From assembly GCF_030035675.1 (NCBI RefSeq), contig NC_084499.1:21183953-21247952 (forward strand): a DNA stretch of 64,000 bases, given 5' to 3'. The stretch comes from Rhineura floridana. Its lineage: Eukaryota > Chordata > Lepidosauria > Squamata > Rhineuridae. Shown here piece by piece: positions 11,035 through 20,212 of this stretch (position 1 is its first letter; every line of letters starts with the position of its first letter). The notes under the pieces are model-generated. The model made no database searches and was not told the origin of the DNA. It saw only the letters and a program-made list of their open reading frames with translations. The translations under genes and the position numbers were made by a program.

Positions 11035-12085
11035 AGAGGCCTACTGGGGTAATTGGCTCAGGCAGGTTTTGTTCCTGGGCTCTTCTTGGGTCCATATCAG
11101 GTGTTTAGGAGGAGTCTTAGTAAGGAGTGACATGGGTGATGCCACCCCAATTTCGGTGACCGCAGGTAGAGGGAAGTATAGCCATGGGGGGTGAATTACC
11201 ATAGAAGTTGAGGGCAACGCTATCTATGCCTTGTTACTCCCTCCCACTCCTCTCATAGATGGGTTCCTCGTTGCACATCTGCTGTGCCCACTGGTCTGTG
11301 TGTGTTGCTGTTTAACGCCAGATGGGTACACAATAAGACCGCACTCATCCATGATTTAATTGAGGATGAAGGTGCCAATTTGGTGTCCATTACCGAGTCC
11401 TGGGTGGGTGAGCTAGGAAGAGTTGATCTGACCCAGCTTTGCCCACCTGGATACTTGGTGCAACACCAGCACAGGCTTCAGGGACAGGGGGGGAGTAGTT
11501 GATGTGGTCTACAGAACTTCCATCTCTGTCACCAGGAAACCATGCTGTCTTAGAGCCGGCTGTGAGGGCCTGCACCTGGTGTCAGGCCAAGGAGACAGGA
11601 AACTAGGATTGCTGCTGGCGTACCATCCACCCTGCTGCCTGGCAGCTTCTCTAACTGAGCTGGTGGAGGCCATCTCAGCTGTGGTGCCTCTAGTGTTCCG
11701 GCTCGGGACTTCATGGCCTCCATGATGACCACAGGGCTGTCTCAAGTTGTCACCGGCCTGATGCTTAGGGCAGAGCACACCGTCAACTTGGTTTTTTGCT
11801 CCAGATGGAGGAAGGGGTGGTCTGGAGATAGGGGGGTTGGATGTCACCCCATTGTTATGGTCAGACCACTTCCTGGTGAAGTTTCAACTTATGGCTCCAA
11901 TCCTTCCCTACAGGAGTGGTGGACAGATTGGGTCCACCCCCAGAGACTAATGGAATCCACTGGATTCCTCAATGCCCTGGGTGAGTTCCCAGTAGATAGA
12001 GCAGGTGACCATGTTGAAGCCCTTGTCATGCTGTGGGACAGCGAGGCGCATAAGGCTCTTGACACTCTTGATGAGGCTACATTTT
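11035..12085 (+). mobile_element. L2 LINE 5' region with endonuclease remnant
   Basis: A + strand frame from about 11290 gives LLFNARWVHNKTALIHDLI, then EGANLVSITESWVG and LCPPGYLVQH, which matches the start of an L2 apurinic endonuclease (N-A-R...K-T-x-x-I-H-D and I-T-E-S-W). Downstream, shifted frames carry remnants of the same domain (for example SQVVTGL and WWTDWVHP). It is the only L2 copy here that keeps the 5' part. Several frameshifts and stops make it dead. Confidence 0.7.
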
Positions 12086-13530
12086 TTTCTCTCTCTGCAA
12101 CATCTCAGAAAGTTTTTGTTTGTCTCTCAACTTTAAAGGGTGTCTGAGAGCAAAGGGATTTCCCGGGTTGTATGCAGGTGGATAGTGCGGCTGGTACCTC
12201 TTGGAAGTGCTCAGTAATGTAGATTCCATGTTGCTTTTCCATCCACCCCTTGGGCTCAGGCCGCCTCAAGTCTTTTTTTGGAGTGCGTTTGGCTTACAAG
12301 CTGGCAGAATGTTCTCTGCAAAACAGGTGCATGACCCTTTCGCACACAGTCACAAACCTCAGACCATACATCCAGTCTTCAGAAATGCTGCCTCAAATTG
12401 TACACTGCACAGAAGGACAGCAACATGTCTGGAGAGAAATGTCAAGCATGATTTAAAAAAAAAACCTGCCAATTTAAGAGCAGAGTTAAGGTTTTCTCTT
12501 GTTGGCTCAAGCTCCACAGAGCTGGGAAATTGGAAGCAATGGTTAACGCCTTAACAAAACGCTGTGTGGGGTTCATCTGTTCCCTTAGGAGTTAAAAAAG
12601 GCGCTGTGTTTCAATAATTTGGCAGTAGATGTAGTCATGTCCCATTATATGGCTTCCTACTGCCATGAAACTCATTAAATCTGGTTTTAATAATGGCCTG
12701 ACACTAAATCAACATACAGAGACTCCCTTATTAAATTGAAATTAAATCATTCACCTGAGACATTTAATCGTGAGTGATTTTTTTTGCAAGGTGTAAAACA
12801 CTTTAGGAACTTTATTAGGTTCGCCGTCTGTCGCCGTCCCTGTTTCCCTGCCTACCTTTCTGTCTACCTTGATCTCTTTCAAATTAACTTAAACGCATAT
12901 GTTGGGCAGGGCTGTGGAGCCTCTGTCCCCTGCAATTGAACCAAACTGGCATGCAGAAGCAATTGGACTATGTGAGCAATCCACGTTGTGAGGGACAGAG
13001 ACGACTCTCTCCATGGCATGTAGAATTACACACATTTATCTCTGTGTGCACAATGCTGAGCTGCTTCACCAGAGCTCAGGGGTACAGCACTTGCTTTAAC
13101 AGAAAGCTATTTATTTTCAAGGAACTTAAAGCTGCAATCCAACATGGATTCACCTGGTTTGGTTGTTAAACCTCATTGAACATAGCGGGAATTACTTCCA
13201 AGTAAATATGCACAGGATTTCACTGCACCCCTCTCCCTCCCCTTCCCCCCCTTTTTTAAAAAAAACAAAACCCTTTTTAAGCATCAAGCTGCCCCGCAAG
13301 TAAATGTGTTTTGCTTTGCTTCATTTGTTTTCCTCTTTCTGCAATACCAGCATCTCAGGAAGTTTTTGTTTGTCTCAACTTTAAAGAAGCCCTGGGGTCA
13401 AGAAAGTCCCAGATGCAATCGCCAGCATCTCCACTTAAACAATTTCAGTTCGCAGGCCTTGGAAAGGCCCCCGGAGGATAGGCAACACTAGATTATATGG
13501 ACCAACCGAAGGTACCTTCATGGGATCAGT
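12086..13530. other. non-coding stretch with a short duplicated segment and a possible CNE
   Basis: No exon recognised. About 45 bp at 12092-12140 (CATCTCAGAAAGTTTTTGTT then TGTCTCTCAACTTTAAAG) recurs almost unchanged at about 13336-13388. 12640-12790 is AT-rich with TTAAATTGAAATTAAATCAT and lacks repeat similarity, so it may be a conserved non-coding element. Confidence 0.4.
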
Positions 13531-13885
13531 CCCCCAACAGGTTGAATTTATATACTTTTTAACTTGATTTTTATTTATTTTGTTTCCTGATGTCTAGAGG
13601 ATATTTGGTTCAGTTGTTTACTATGCTTATTGTGCATTTTTCTTGCTTTTTTAGCAGATCTTTATGTGCACTGTTTATTTTGATACTAAAGAGGATGTTC
13701 TGTTTCGCTGTTAATCATGTTTTACAGAATATAGAAATTCTTCAGTGTTGGGTTTCTTGTTCTGTTTTGCATTTGCAGTTGACTTAAGATGTTTTAACAG
13801 ATGCGGTAAACCCCTTACAGTTTCGTTTAAAGATAAGAAGTATAAAAATTGTCCAAATAAATAAAGATAAATAAATGAAAGTGAC
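13530..13885 (+). mobile_element. possible LINE 3' tail (L2-like)
   Basis: T-rich + strand sequence ends GCGGTAAACCCCTTACAG, then AGTATAAAAATT and an AATAAATAAA-rich tail. The TAAACCCCTTACAG motif is shared with the L2 tail at 50736-50752. The upstream part is too diverged to place. Confidence 0.35.
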
Positions 13886-14497
13886 TCCATTTGGGCTGGG
13901 CACACTTTGTGTGCTGGCTCGACTTTGCTCTCTAGCCTCGCCTTGCCTGGCCTTCAGTCGCCAGCAGACATGCTGGGCTTACTGAGAAGAGGCAAACCGT
14001 GATAATAATGACTTGGTAATGTATTCCCGTCTAACAGTGGCCTCCTCCACAGGCGCATGACCTTCAGCTCTTGAATATTTCAGGGTGACCTTTTAGGGTG
14101 GAAGCCTCCATGTGGTTTTCCCACCAGTCGCCCTGGGACAAACTCCGGCATCAACCTGGAGGAGCACAAGGAAGTTGGTTTCTCATTCAGTTTGAAGTTG
14201 TCAGCATAGCCATTACTCAGGAGGCCAGCCGCACATTGTCATCCATCTTTAACAAAATCATAATTGCCTTTTCTCCAGGTAACAAGACGCAAAGGTTGAT
14301 TTCTTTTCCACCTCTTGCTGATGCCTCCCCACCCACCACCCCCAGCTTCGTCTGGGGCCATAATTATGTACAGCAATGGTATAACTGTGTTGATATATTC
14401 AGCTTCATCAACCAGCATCTTTAAATTAGGATGGTACTGCTGATGGATAGTGCAGGGCGGTTAAAGGGCTCTCTGTTGGCTTTCCAAACTTTCTTAT
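13886..14497. other. non-coding stretch, no element recognised
   Basis: Contains a 108-aa open frame (14098-14424) with no recognisable domain or codon bias. The stretch CATAATTGCCTTTTCTCCAG near 14262 looks unique and could be conserved. Confidence 0.4.
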
Positions 14498-14707
14498 GGA
14501 ATCGTAGAGCTGGAAGGTACCTCAAAGATCATTTGGGGAGGGGCGTGGAAGAGTTCCACCCCTACGGATGAGTATATCTGTCTGAGGTCAATGGGCCTTA
14601 CTCCCCAAGTGAGTGGGCATAGGATTGCAGCCTAGAAGAGACTTCAGAGGTCAACTCTCTGCCAATTCAGGAAACCTAAAATATCCCTGATAAGTGACCA
14701 TTTGGGG

Positions 14708-14918
14708 AAGGCTCTGTAGCTCAGTGGCCGGACATCTGCTTTGCATGCAGAAGGTCCCAGGTTCAACCCCTGCAGGCATCTCAGGTACAGCTGGACAAGA
14801 ACAGCTGCCTGAAACACTGGAGGGATGCTGTCAGTCAGTGTAGACAGTGTGGAGCTAGATGGACCAATGGTTTGACTCAGTATAAGGCAGCTTTTTATGT
14901 TCCTATTTAACTACTTAG
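14708..14918 (+). mobile_element. tRNA-derived SINE with CR1-like tail, monomer
   Basis: Head CTGTAGCTCAGTGGCCG, then GCATGCAGAAGGTCCCAGG and TTCAACCCC (A- and B-box like). The body has CAGTCAGTGTAGACAG and the tail GAGCTAGATGGACCAATGG, then CTCAGTATAAGGCAGC and TATGTTCC. No linker or second unit is attached. It is inserted in an old CR1. Confidence 0.8.
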
Positions 14919-15193
14919 AAAAGACTAATGAAGGAGAGAGGCTGCCTGTTCCGCTGGTGAACAGCGTGTACCACCAGGAACATTCTTCCTAACATTTAAC
15001 AGCTGTTTTTAGAATGAGGGTTTTTGTTTGTTGTTAAATTGTTTTATTGATGTGTTTGCTGCCTTGGACTGCTTCAGGAGGAAGAGCAGAATATAAATCC
15101 AATTAAGAATAAGAGTAATCTTCTGTTTTGAGATTTGTACTTCCTGGTTCCTGTCCTACCTTTTGGAGGAGAGAGAGAGAAAAATCATCTCAG

Positions 15194-15283
15194 CAGTGTT
15201 CTTCAGCCTTGGGTCCCCAATGGCCAGGGATGATAGGAGTTGTAGTCCAACAACCTCTGGGGACCCAAGGTTGAAGAACAGTG
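15194..15283. mobile_element. 90-bp palindromic hAT MITE
   Basis: Begins CAGTGTTCTTCAGCCTTGGG and ends CCCAAGGTTGAAGAACAGTG. The arms are nearly perfect inverted repeats of about 25 bp around a short core (GGAGTTGTAGTCCAACAACC). It could fold as a hairpin. The 8-bp duplication is not clear. Confidence 0.7.
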
Positions 15284-15547
15284 ATCTGCATGAAAGCCTT
15301 TCAGATATATGAAGAATGCTGCCACATTGCCTCTTAAGGGCCTCTTCTCCAAGTTAAACATAACCAACTGCTTCAACTGTTCCTCTGGGAGGAAGGGCGG
15401 GATATAAATTTAAACAAGAGCAGCAACTTGGTCTCCAGGCTTCTCTTCCTCTTTGCCGCCCTCCTCTGGACATGCCACAGATTGTTGATATCCTTCTTAA
15501 ACATCGGTGCCCAAAACTGTGTGTTGCTAAAGAAAGCTAAATGATAG

Positions 15548-15758
15548 TTAAGGTGCTGGAAAATGACATGGGAGACCAGGTTCAAATCCCCACACAGCCA
15601 TGAAGCTCACTGGGTGACCTTGGGCCAGTCAATGCCTCTCAGCCTCAGAGGAAAGCAATGGTAACCCCCCTCTGAATACCGCTTACCATAAAAACCCTAT
15701 TCTTTGGGTCGCCATAAGTCAGGATCGACTTGAAGGCAGTCCATTTCCATTTTATCCA
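15548..15758 (+). mobile_element. tRNA-type SINE with BovB-like tail, degraded
   Basis: Same family as the better-bounded copy at 50764-50990: GTTAAGGTGCTGGA head, AGGTTCAAATCCCC B-box, TGGGTGACCTTGGGCCAGTC body and a tail CCATAAGTCAGGATCGACTT then GAAGGCAGT. The tail resembles the BovB LINE 3' end. Confidence 0.75.
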
Positions 15759-15872
15759 ATAGGGCTGTGCACAGTCACCTACAAACCAATCCGGGCACTA
15801 ATCTAGCACTTCCGAGTGGGCAACATCCCGCTGAATATTTCAACACAGTCCTTGGCTTGAAAGGTTTATCAG

Positions 15873-16300
15873 AACATGGGTGAGAAATTTGGTTCAGTTT
15901 GCATTTCAATCTGATCTATCAAATCCACACTTTCCAGAACAATATGAGAACCGAAACACAGCCCATCCTTCAGAATTCACACTGATCTGAATTTTGCAGT
16001 GCATTTAGCCAACCAATGTTTATAAAAGTTAGGAGAAAGTGGGCCTAAAATGAATATATGAGTGGAAATAACCAACAAAAATGCATTATCTTAAGATATA
16101 TTTCTTACAAAAAATGTGTACCTTAGTCAAAACTGCCTACAACAAATGTGTTTATTGGGAGAAAATTGCACTAGAATGGTAGAGAATTTTCATGAGGATT
16201 AAAAAGGCACAGATTGTTGCAGAAATGTGGAAAATTGAATTTAACATTGGAAAAAATTAGAAACAAGAGAACTGAAATTGACAGATCTTTCCATCCTTAG
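15873..16300 (+). mobile_element. hAT MITE, ~425-bp family
   Basis: A full-length copy from CATGGGTGAGAAATTTGG to TTTCCATCCTTA with the core units intact (ACAAAAATGCATTATC, AAAATGTGTACCTTAG, AAATGTGTTTATTGGGAGAA). No convincing duplication remains. Confidence 0.7.
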
Positions 16301-16415
16301 TTGTACCTAAATGTTAGTCCTACTCACAGTAGACCATTACAATGTGTGGACATGATTAAGTTATTCCCATTAATTTCAAAAGGTCTATTCTGATTAGAAC
16401 TTAGTTGAAATCAAG
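16301..16415. repeat. short interspersed palindromic repeat
   Basis: AAATGTTAGTCCTACTCACA, then CCCATTAATTTCAAAAGGTC and TCTGATTAGAACTTAGTTGA. The CCATTAATTTCAATGGGTCT then ACTCTGAGTAGGACT pattern recurs at 19905-20007, 35645-35705 and 54620-54690. Likely a small MITE; family not identified. Confidence 0.45.
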
Positions 16416-17084
16416 CCTGTATATATAGTATTTTATATATATATATAAATGCTGAAAAGTGCTATAGATTTGAGAAGTAATAATATTAAACATTTCAAAG
16501 AATTTTCCTGTGCAGGTTGTAGAAGGTTTCAGGCAATCCTGCTAAGAAGATTTTGAGGCAACAAATGAAACCATTCCTTTCATATTTGGTAATTGCTGAT
16601 CTGAATCTCATTCTTTGAGAAGTTATTTTAAAAGTTGAAAGTCAAGCCATTGACACCTGCTGCCTCACAGCTCTATTCTCTGGGAAAAGATTTAATGCCA
16701 TTCATCATAATTTAATTTTAAAACATATCTCTTAATTAAATAGATTTATTGAAATCCCCCGGTGGCAAACTTTTTTATGATTTGCAGAGGGATCTCCTTT
16801 GAATGTCACAGAGCAAATTTATCAGTGGCTTAGCTTAATAGCCATCCAATTTCTCCCTTCCATGCCCTTCCACATTGCAAATCTTTTATGTAAAAGCAGG
16901 AAAGAACAAGAAAAAAGTTATGTGGGTGGGGGAAGTTGGATATTGTGCAATGTGGTCGTGTTTTGTGCTGTCCTTTATCTCCGTGCCATTTTGCACCTTC
17001 CTTTAACATCAACAGGGGAGTGAATGGTCATTCTCCCCATTAGAAATGGTGGAAGGAGAAGCATAGCATGTGCATAGCATAGAC
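16416..17084. other. non-coding stretch, possible CNE
   Basis: TA repeat at about 16435-16447. 16660-16790 (CATCATAATTTAATTTTAAA, CTTAATTAAATAGATTTATT) is AT-rich, repeat-free by eye and contains TAATTA-like homeodomain sites, so it is a candidate regulatory element only. Confidence 0.35.
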
Positions 17085-17255
17085 GAGGGGTGAGGAACCT
17101 GTTTGGCCTGGCAGGAAAGATCTTTATAAGATTCAACTGCCAGTCTGGTTGGCTTTTGAACATAAAATGGGAAGGGATGCCTTCTTTCCTTTCTTTCAGG
17201 GCAACACAATGTCTCTGGGCTGGCCCTGACTAGCTGTTTGCCATTCCTCTGACCT
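17085..17255. mobile_element. hAT-like fragment
   Basis: Starts GGGGTGAGGAACCTGTTTGG, the terminus type also seen at 26970 (CAGGGATGAAGAACCTG). The rest is diverged. It abuts the next element. Confidence 0.35.
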
Positions 17256-18065
17256 GGTTCGCTAAACCACAGTTTGGTTAACAAACTATGAGTTTATAAA
17301 AGTCTATAAAATTATGCATGGCATGAAGAGAGTAGGAAGAGAAAAGTTTTTCTCCCTCTTTCATAACACTAGAACGCATGGGCATCCAATGAAGCTGAAT
17401 TTTGGAAGAGTCAGGACAGACAATTGAAAGTCCTTCTTCCCACAGTGCATAAACCGTGGAATTCACTCCCAGAGGAGGCAGTGACGGCCACCAGCTTAGG
17501 TGGCTTCAAAAGAGGATTAAACAAATTCATGGAAGAGGAGGAGGCCATCACTGGCCATTGGCCACAATGGCTCTGCTCTGAGCCCACAGTCAGAGGCAGC
17601 ATGCTTCCAAATGCCAGTTGCTGGAAACCGTGAGGGGGAGGGATGCTCTTGGGCTCAGGTTCTGTTTGTGGGCTTCCCATAATGGGCATCACGTTGGCCA
17701 CTCTGAGAACACAATGCTGGACCAGGTGGGCCCCTTTTGGCCTTATCCAGTAGGCTCCTCCCATGTACAATCAAACAATCCATGGTTTGTTTCTCTGAAG
17801 TTTGTTTTGTTTTTCCAGCTGCTTGTGCCTTTCTGAGCTAGGTGAGAGTCTGGGAAGGGGTGACACAACAAACCATGGTTAAGGAAAGGTGCTGGGCGAC
17901 ACATTAATCCCAAGCCACACTTAAAGCAGAGCAAGGCTTCTAAGTCAACAACAAACCATGGCTTCCGGCTGAGGTTTGTTGGCAGTGAACAAATCATGGT
18001 TAAGTCACTGGGCAGAGTTTACACACAATGCTAAGCCATGGTTTAATGGTTTATTTGTGAACTTT
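17256..18065. mobile_element. non-autonomous DNA transposon with repeated CCATGG-type motifs
   Basis: A family not recognised by name. It starts about GCTAAACCACAGTTTGGTTA and ends about GCTAAGCCATGGTTTAATGG. At least six copies of AAACCATGGTTA or its complement occur (about 17264, 17777, 17870, 17954, 17989, 18034). A CR1 fragment sits inside at 17285-17768. No transposase frame was seen. Confidence 0.45.
17285..17768 (+). mobile_element. CR1 LINE 3' fragment nested in a DNA transposon
   Basis: Encodes the end of CR1 ORF2 in + orientation (VHKPWNSLPEEAVTATSLGG, then FKRGLNKFMEEEEAITGHW) followed by the 3' UTR ending CCAGTAGGCTCCTCCCATG. Frames are broken. About 480 bp. Confidence 0.75.
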
Positions 18066-18847
18066 CATTTGAAATGAATGGCATTGAATTATGTAACTAT
18101 CACATCATTACTTATGTAATTTCACCATAACCAACAATGAGACAAGTAACATTGTAGCAGAAGAGAAACATTGCTGCACATGACAAATATGGGGCAGAGT
18201 GGACATCAGTGCCTTCTTTCATCCATACCTCAAGGACACCCTTCAGTCGCTTTAAGGTTAGTGCATTGAAAACCCTCCACCCCGCCCAGGAGAATTTCAT
18301 TGAAACTTTGTTTCCCCTTTCATAATTTTTAATGCAATTTCTCTTCTCATTCATTGATGGGAAATAGGGGAGGGGTTTAAAAAAAAGCGGGAGAAATGTT
18401 TGCCACGGTGCTCGTCCGACTGAACTTTGGGTTGAAGGCATTAAGTGGGAGGTTTATCTGGGGTTGAGGGGATGACACAATGTGCCAACCTAGCTACTCT
18501 TATAAACTTATATTTCTCCAGGTCCAACGATTGGCAAGCACGTGCTCCAGTTTGATGAGACGTCTCAAATGCTTGGCATCTGCTTTTCTGTAACCCCCTC
18601 CCCCAAAACCACACATGGCGTAAAAGGGGAGCTCAGATGCCATATTGAGCTCCAATGTCTGTAATGACTTTCCACCTCAAGCCTTTTAACCCTTTCCTTG
18701 GGAAAGCTGAAATTTCGTATCTGAGCCTGGCTTTAACATCCTCAGCAAATACCACTTTCCAAATGCCAATCAATACTTAAGCGGCTGCCATGCTGAATTC
18801 TCTCACTCCAGTCCCAAATGCCAAAATGCTTGTAACAAATCCAAATA
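18066..18847. other. non-coding stretch, no element recognised
   Basis: No exon or named repeat. Contains one 109-aa minus-strand frame without domain features. Confidence 0.45.
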
Positions 18848-19067
18848 CAGTAGGGCCCTGCTTTATGGCGTTCCGTTTTATGGCGTTCCGCTGATGCGGC
18901 GGCTTTCGATTAGGGGAAATTCCCCATTTTAAAGCTGCTTTTGCGGCATTTTTGTGGCATTTTCATGCGACGTGACCCATTATAGTCAATGGGTTCCGCT
19001 TTTTGGTGATTTCCACTTTACGGCAGGGGCCTGGTCCCTAACCTCCCATATAAGCGGAGCCCTAATG
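18848..19067. mobile_element. pogo/Tigger-type MITE
   Basis: 220 bp, beginning CAGTAGGGCCCTGCTTTATG and ending in the inverted counterpart CCCATATAAGCGGAGCCCTA, then ATG. It is flanked by TA on both sides (18846-18847 and 19068-19069). Internal GGCGTTCCG repeats and the sequence GCGACGTGACCCATTATAGT are typical of such elements. TA duplication plus CAGTAGGG-type ends fits the pogo/Tigger branch of Tc1/mariner. No transposase. Confidence 0.75.
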
Positions 19068-19311
19068 TATTCAAAATTGGGAATGGAGGTCAGAAAACTA
19101 TTCAGAGTATTAGCATTAGCATATTAATTGCCTGCTACACAATCATCTGGAGGTGATGTACAATAAAACAGGCAAAAAACAACTAATAACATTTTTTTTA
19201 AAAAAACAGCTATATTAAAACAAAAACAAAAAACACTGCAAAATAGGCATTCATGGGCAGAGATCCATCCATCCATTTGGGATATAGGCATCATGTGTGT
19301 ATGGGTCTTAA
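19068..19311. other. non-coding spacer
   Basis: AT-rich with an A-rich patch (19195-19235). Nothing recognised. Confidence 0.4.
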
Positions 19312-19785
19312 TAAGAACATAAGAAAAGCTGCTGGATATGGCCAAAGGGGGCCCATCTAGTCCAGCATCCTGTTCTGACAGTGGCCAACCAGATGCCCAT
19401 TATGGGAAGCCATATGAATCCCAGCAACTGGTATTTAGAGACACACTGCCTCCAATAGAGGAGGTAAAACAAAGCCGTTGTGGCTAGTAGCCACCGACAG
19501 CCTTCTCCTCCATGAATTTGCCTACTCCTCTTTTCAAGGCATCCAAATTGGTGGCTATCACTACCTCCTGTGGGACTGAATCCCACAGTTTGACTCTGCA
19601 CTGCATAAAAAGGCCTTCCTTTTGTCTGTCCTAAATCTCCCAGCATTCAGCTTCATTGCACATCCATGACTTCTAGTGTTATAAGAGGGGGGGGGGACTT
19701 TATCCACTTTTTCCATGCCACACATGATTTTATACACTTCTGCAGTGTTGCCTCTGTTACTCACCTTTTCTCTTCCATGACTTTT
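19312..19785 (-). mobile_element. CR1 LINE 3' fragment
   Basis: Same subfamily as the near-complete CR1 starting 700 bp to the right: TAAGAACATAAGAAAAGC terminus, TAGTCCAGCATCCTGTTCTG, then the end of ORF2 on the minus strand. Truncated after about 475 bp and more diverged (frame broken). Confidence 0.8.
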
Positions 19786-19904
19786 AATATTCTAAACTAC
19801 TGATATTGGTAAAATTGAGCAACTCAATTTTCTTAAAAATAGAGCAACTTTTTCTTTAAAAAATTCTAAAAATGTATTTTAAATATATATATATCCTGGC
19901 TTGT

Positions 19905-20007
19905 ATCCAATTTAGTCATATTCTGAGCAGGCGCATTGCAATCAATGGAAGACTAACTTAAGCCCACTGGTTTCAATGGGTCTATTCCAAGTATGACTTG
20001 GCTGGAG
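19905..20007. repeat. short interspersed palindromic repeat
   Basis: ATCCAATTTAGTCATATTCT, then CCCACTGGTTTCAATGGGTC and TATTCCAAGTATGACTTGG. Same unnamed family as 16301-16415. It directly abuts the 3' end of the near-complete CR1, which probably inserted into or beside it. Confidence 0.45.
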
Positions 20008-20008
20008 A

Positions 20009-20212
20009 TAAGAACATAAGAAGAGCCTGCTGGATCAGGCCAGTGGCCCATCTAGTCCAGCATCCTGTTCTCACAGTGGCCAACCAGGTGCCTGGGGGAA
20101 GCCCGCAAGCAGGACCCGAGTGCAAGAACACTTTCCCCTCCTGAGGCTTCCGGCAACTGGTTTTCAGAAGCAAGCTGCCTCTGACTAGGGTGGCACAGCA
20201 CAGCCATCACGG
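20009..20212 (-). other. CR1 3' UTR and terminal repeats
   Basis: About 200 bp after the ORF2 stop. It contains AGGCAGCTTGCTTCTGAAAA, then CCAGTTGCCGGAAGCCTC on the minus strand, and ends GGCTCTTCTTATGTTCTTAT, where TTCTTATG repeats about 1.5 times. This part is what the many truncated CR1 copies here retain, and its last ~50 bp resembles the SINE tail. Confidence 0.8.

Larger units (their letters stand above)
14498..15530 (-). mobile_element. old CR1 LINE remnant, interrupted several times
   Basis: Pieces of the avian-like CR1 type on the minus strand appear at 14498-14545 (GGAATCGTAGAGCTGGAAGG), 14634-14705, 14940-15000, 15290-15381 and 15427-15530 (GCCCTCCTCTGGACATGCC). Between them sit a SINE (14708-14918), L2-like tails (about 15010-15115 and 15382-15425) and a hAT MITE (15194-15283). 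Highly decayed, so it is among the older insertions here. Confidence 0.5.

Noticed and set aside
14720-14790. tRNA-like segments (GTAGCTCAGTGG...GGTTCAACCCC) as functional tRNA genes
   Set aside because: The same head recurs over ten times, always followed by the SINE body and CR1-like tail, and does not fold as a clean cloverleaf with a normal acceptor stem.
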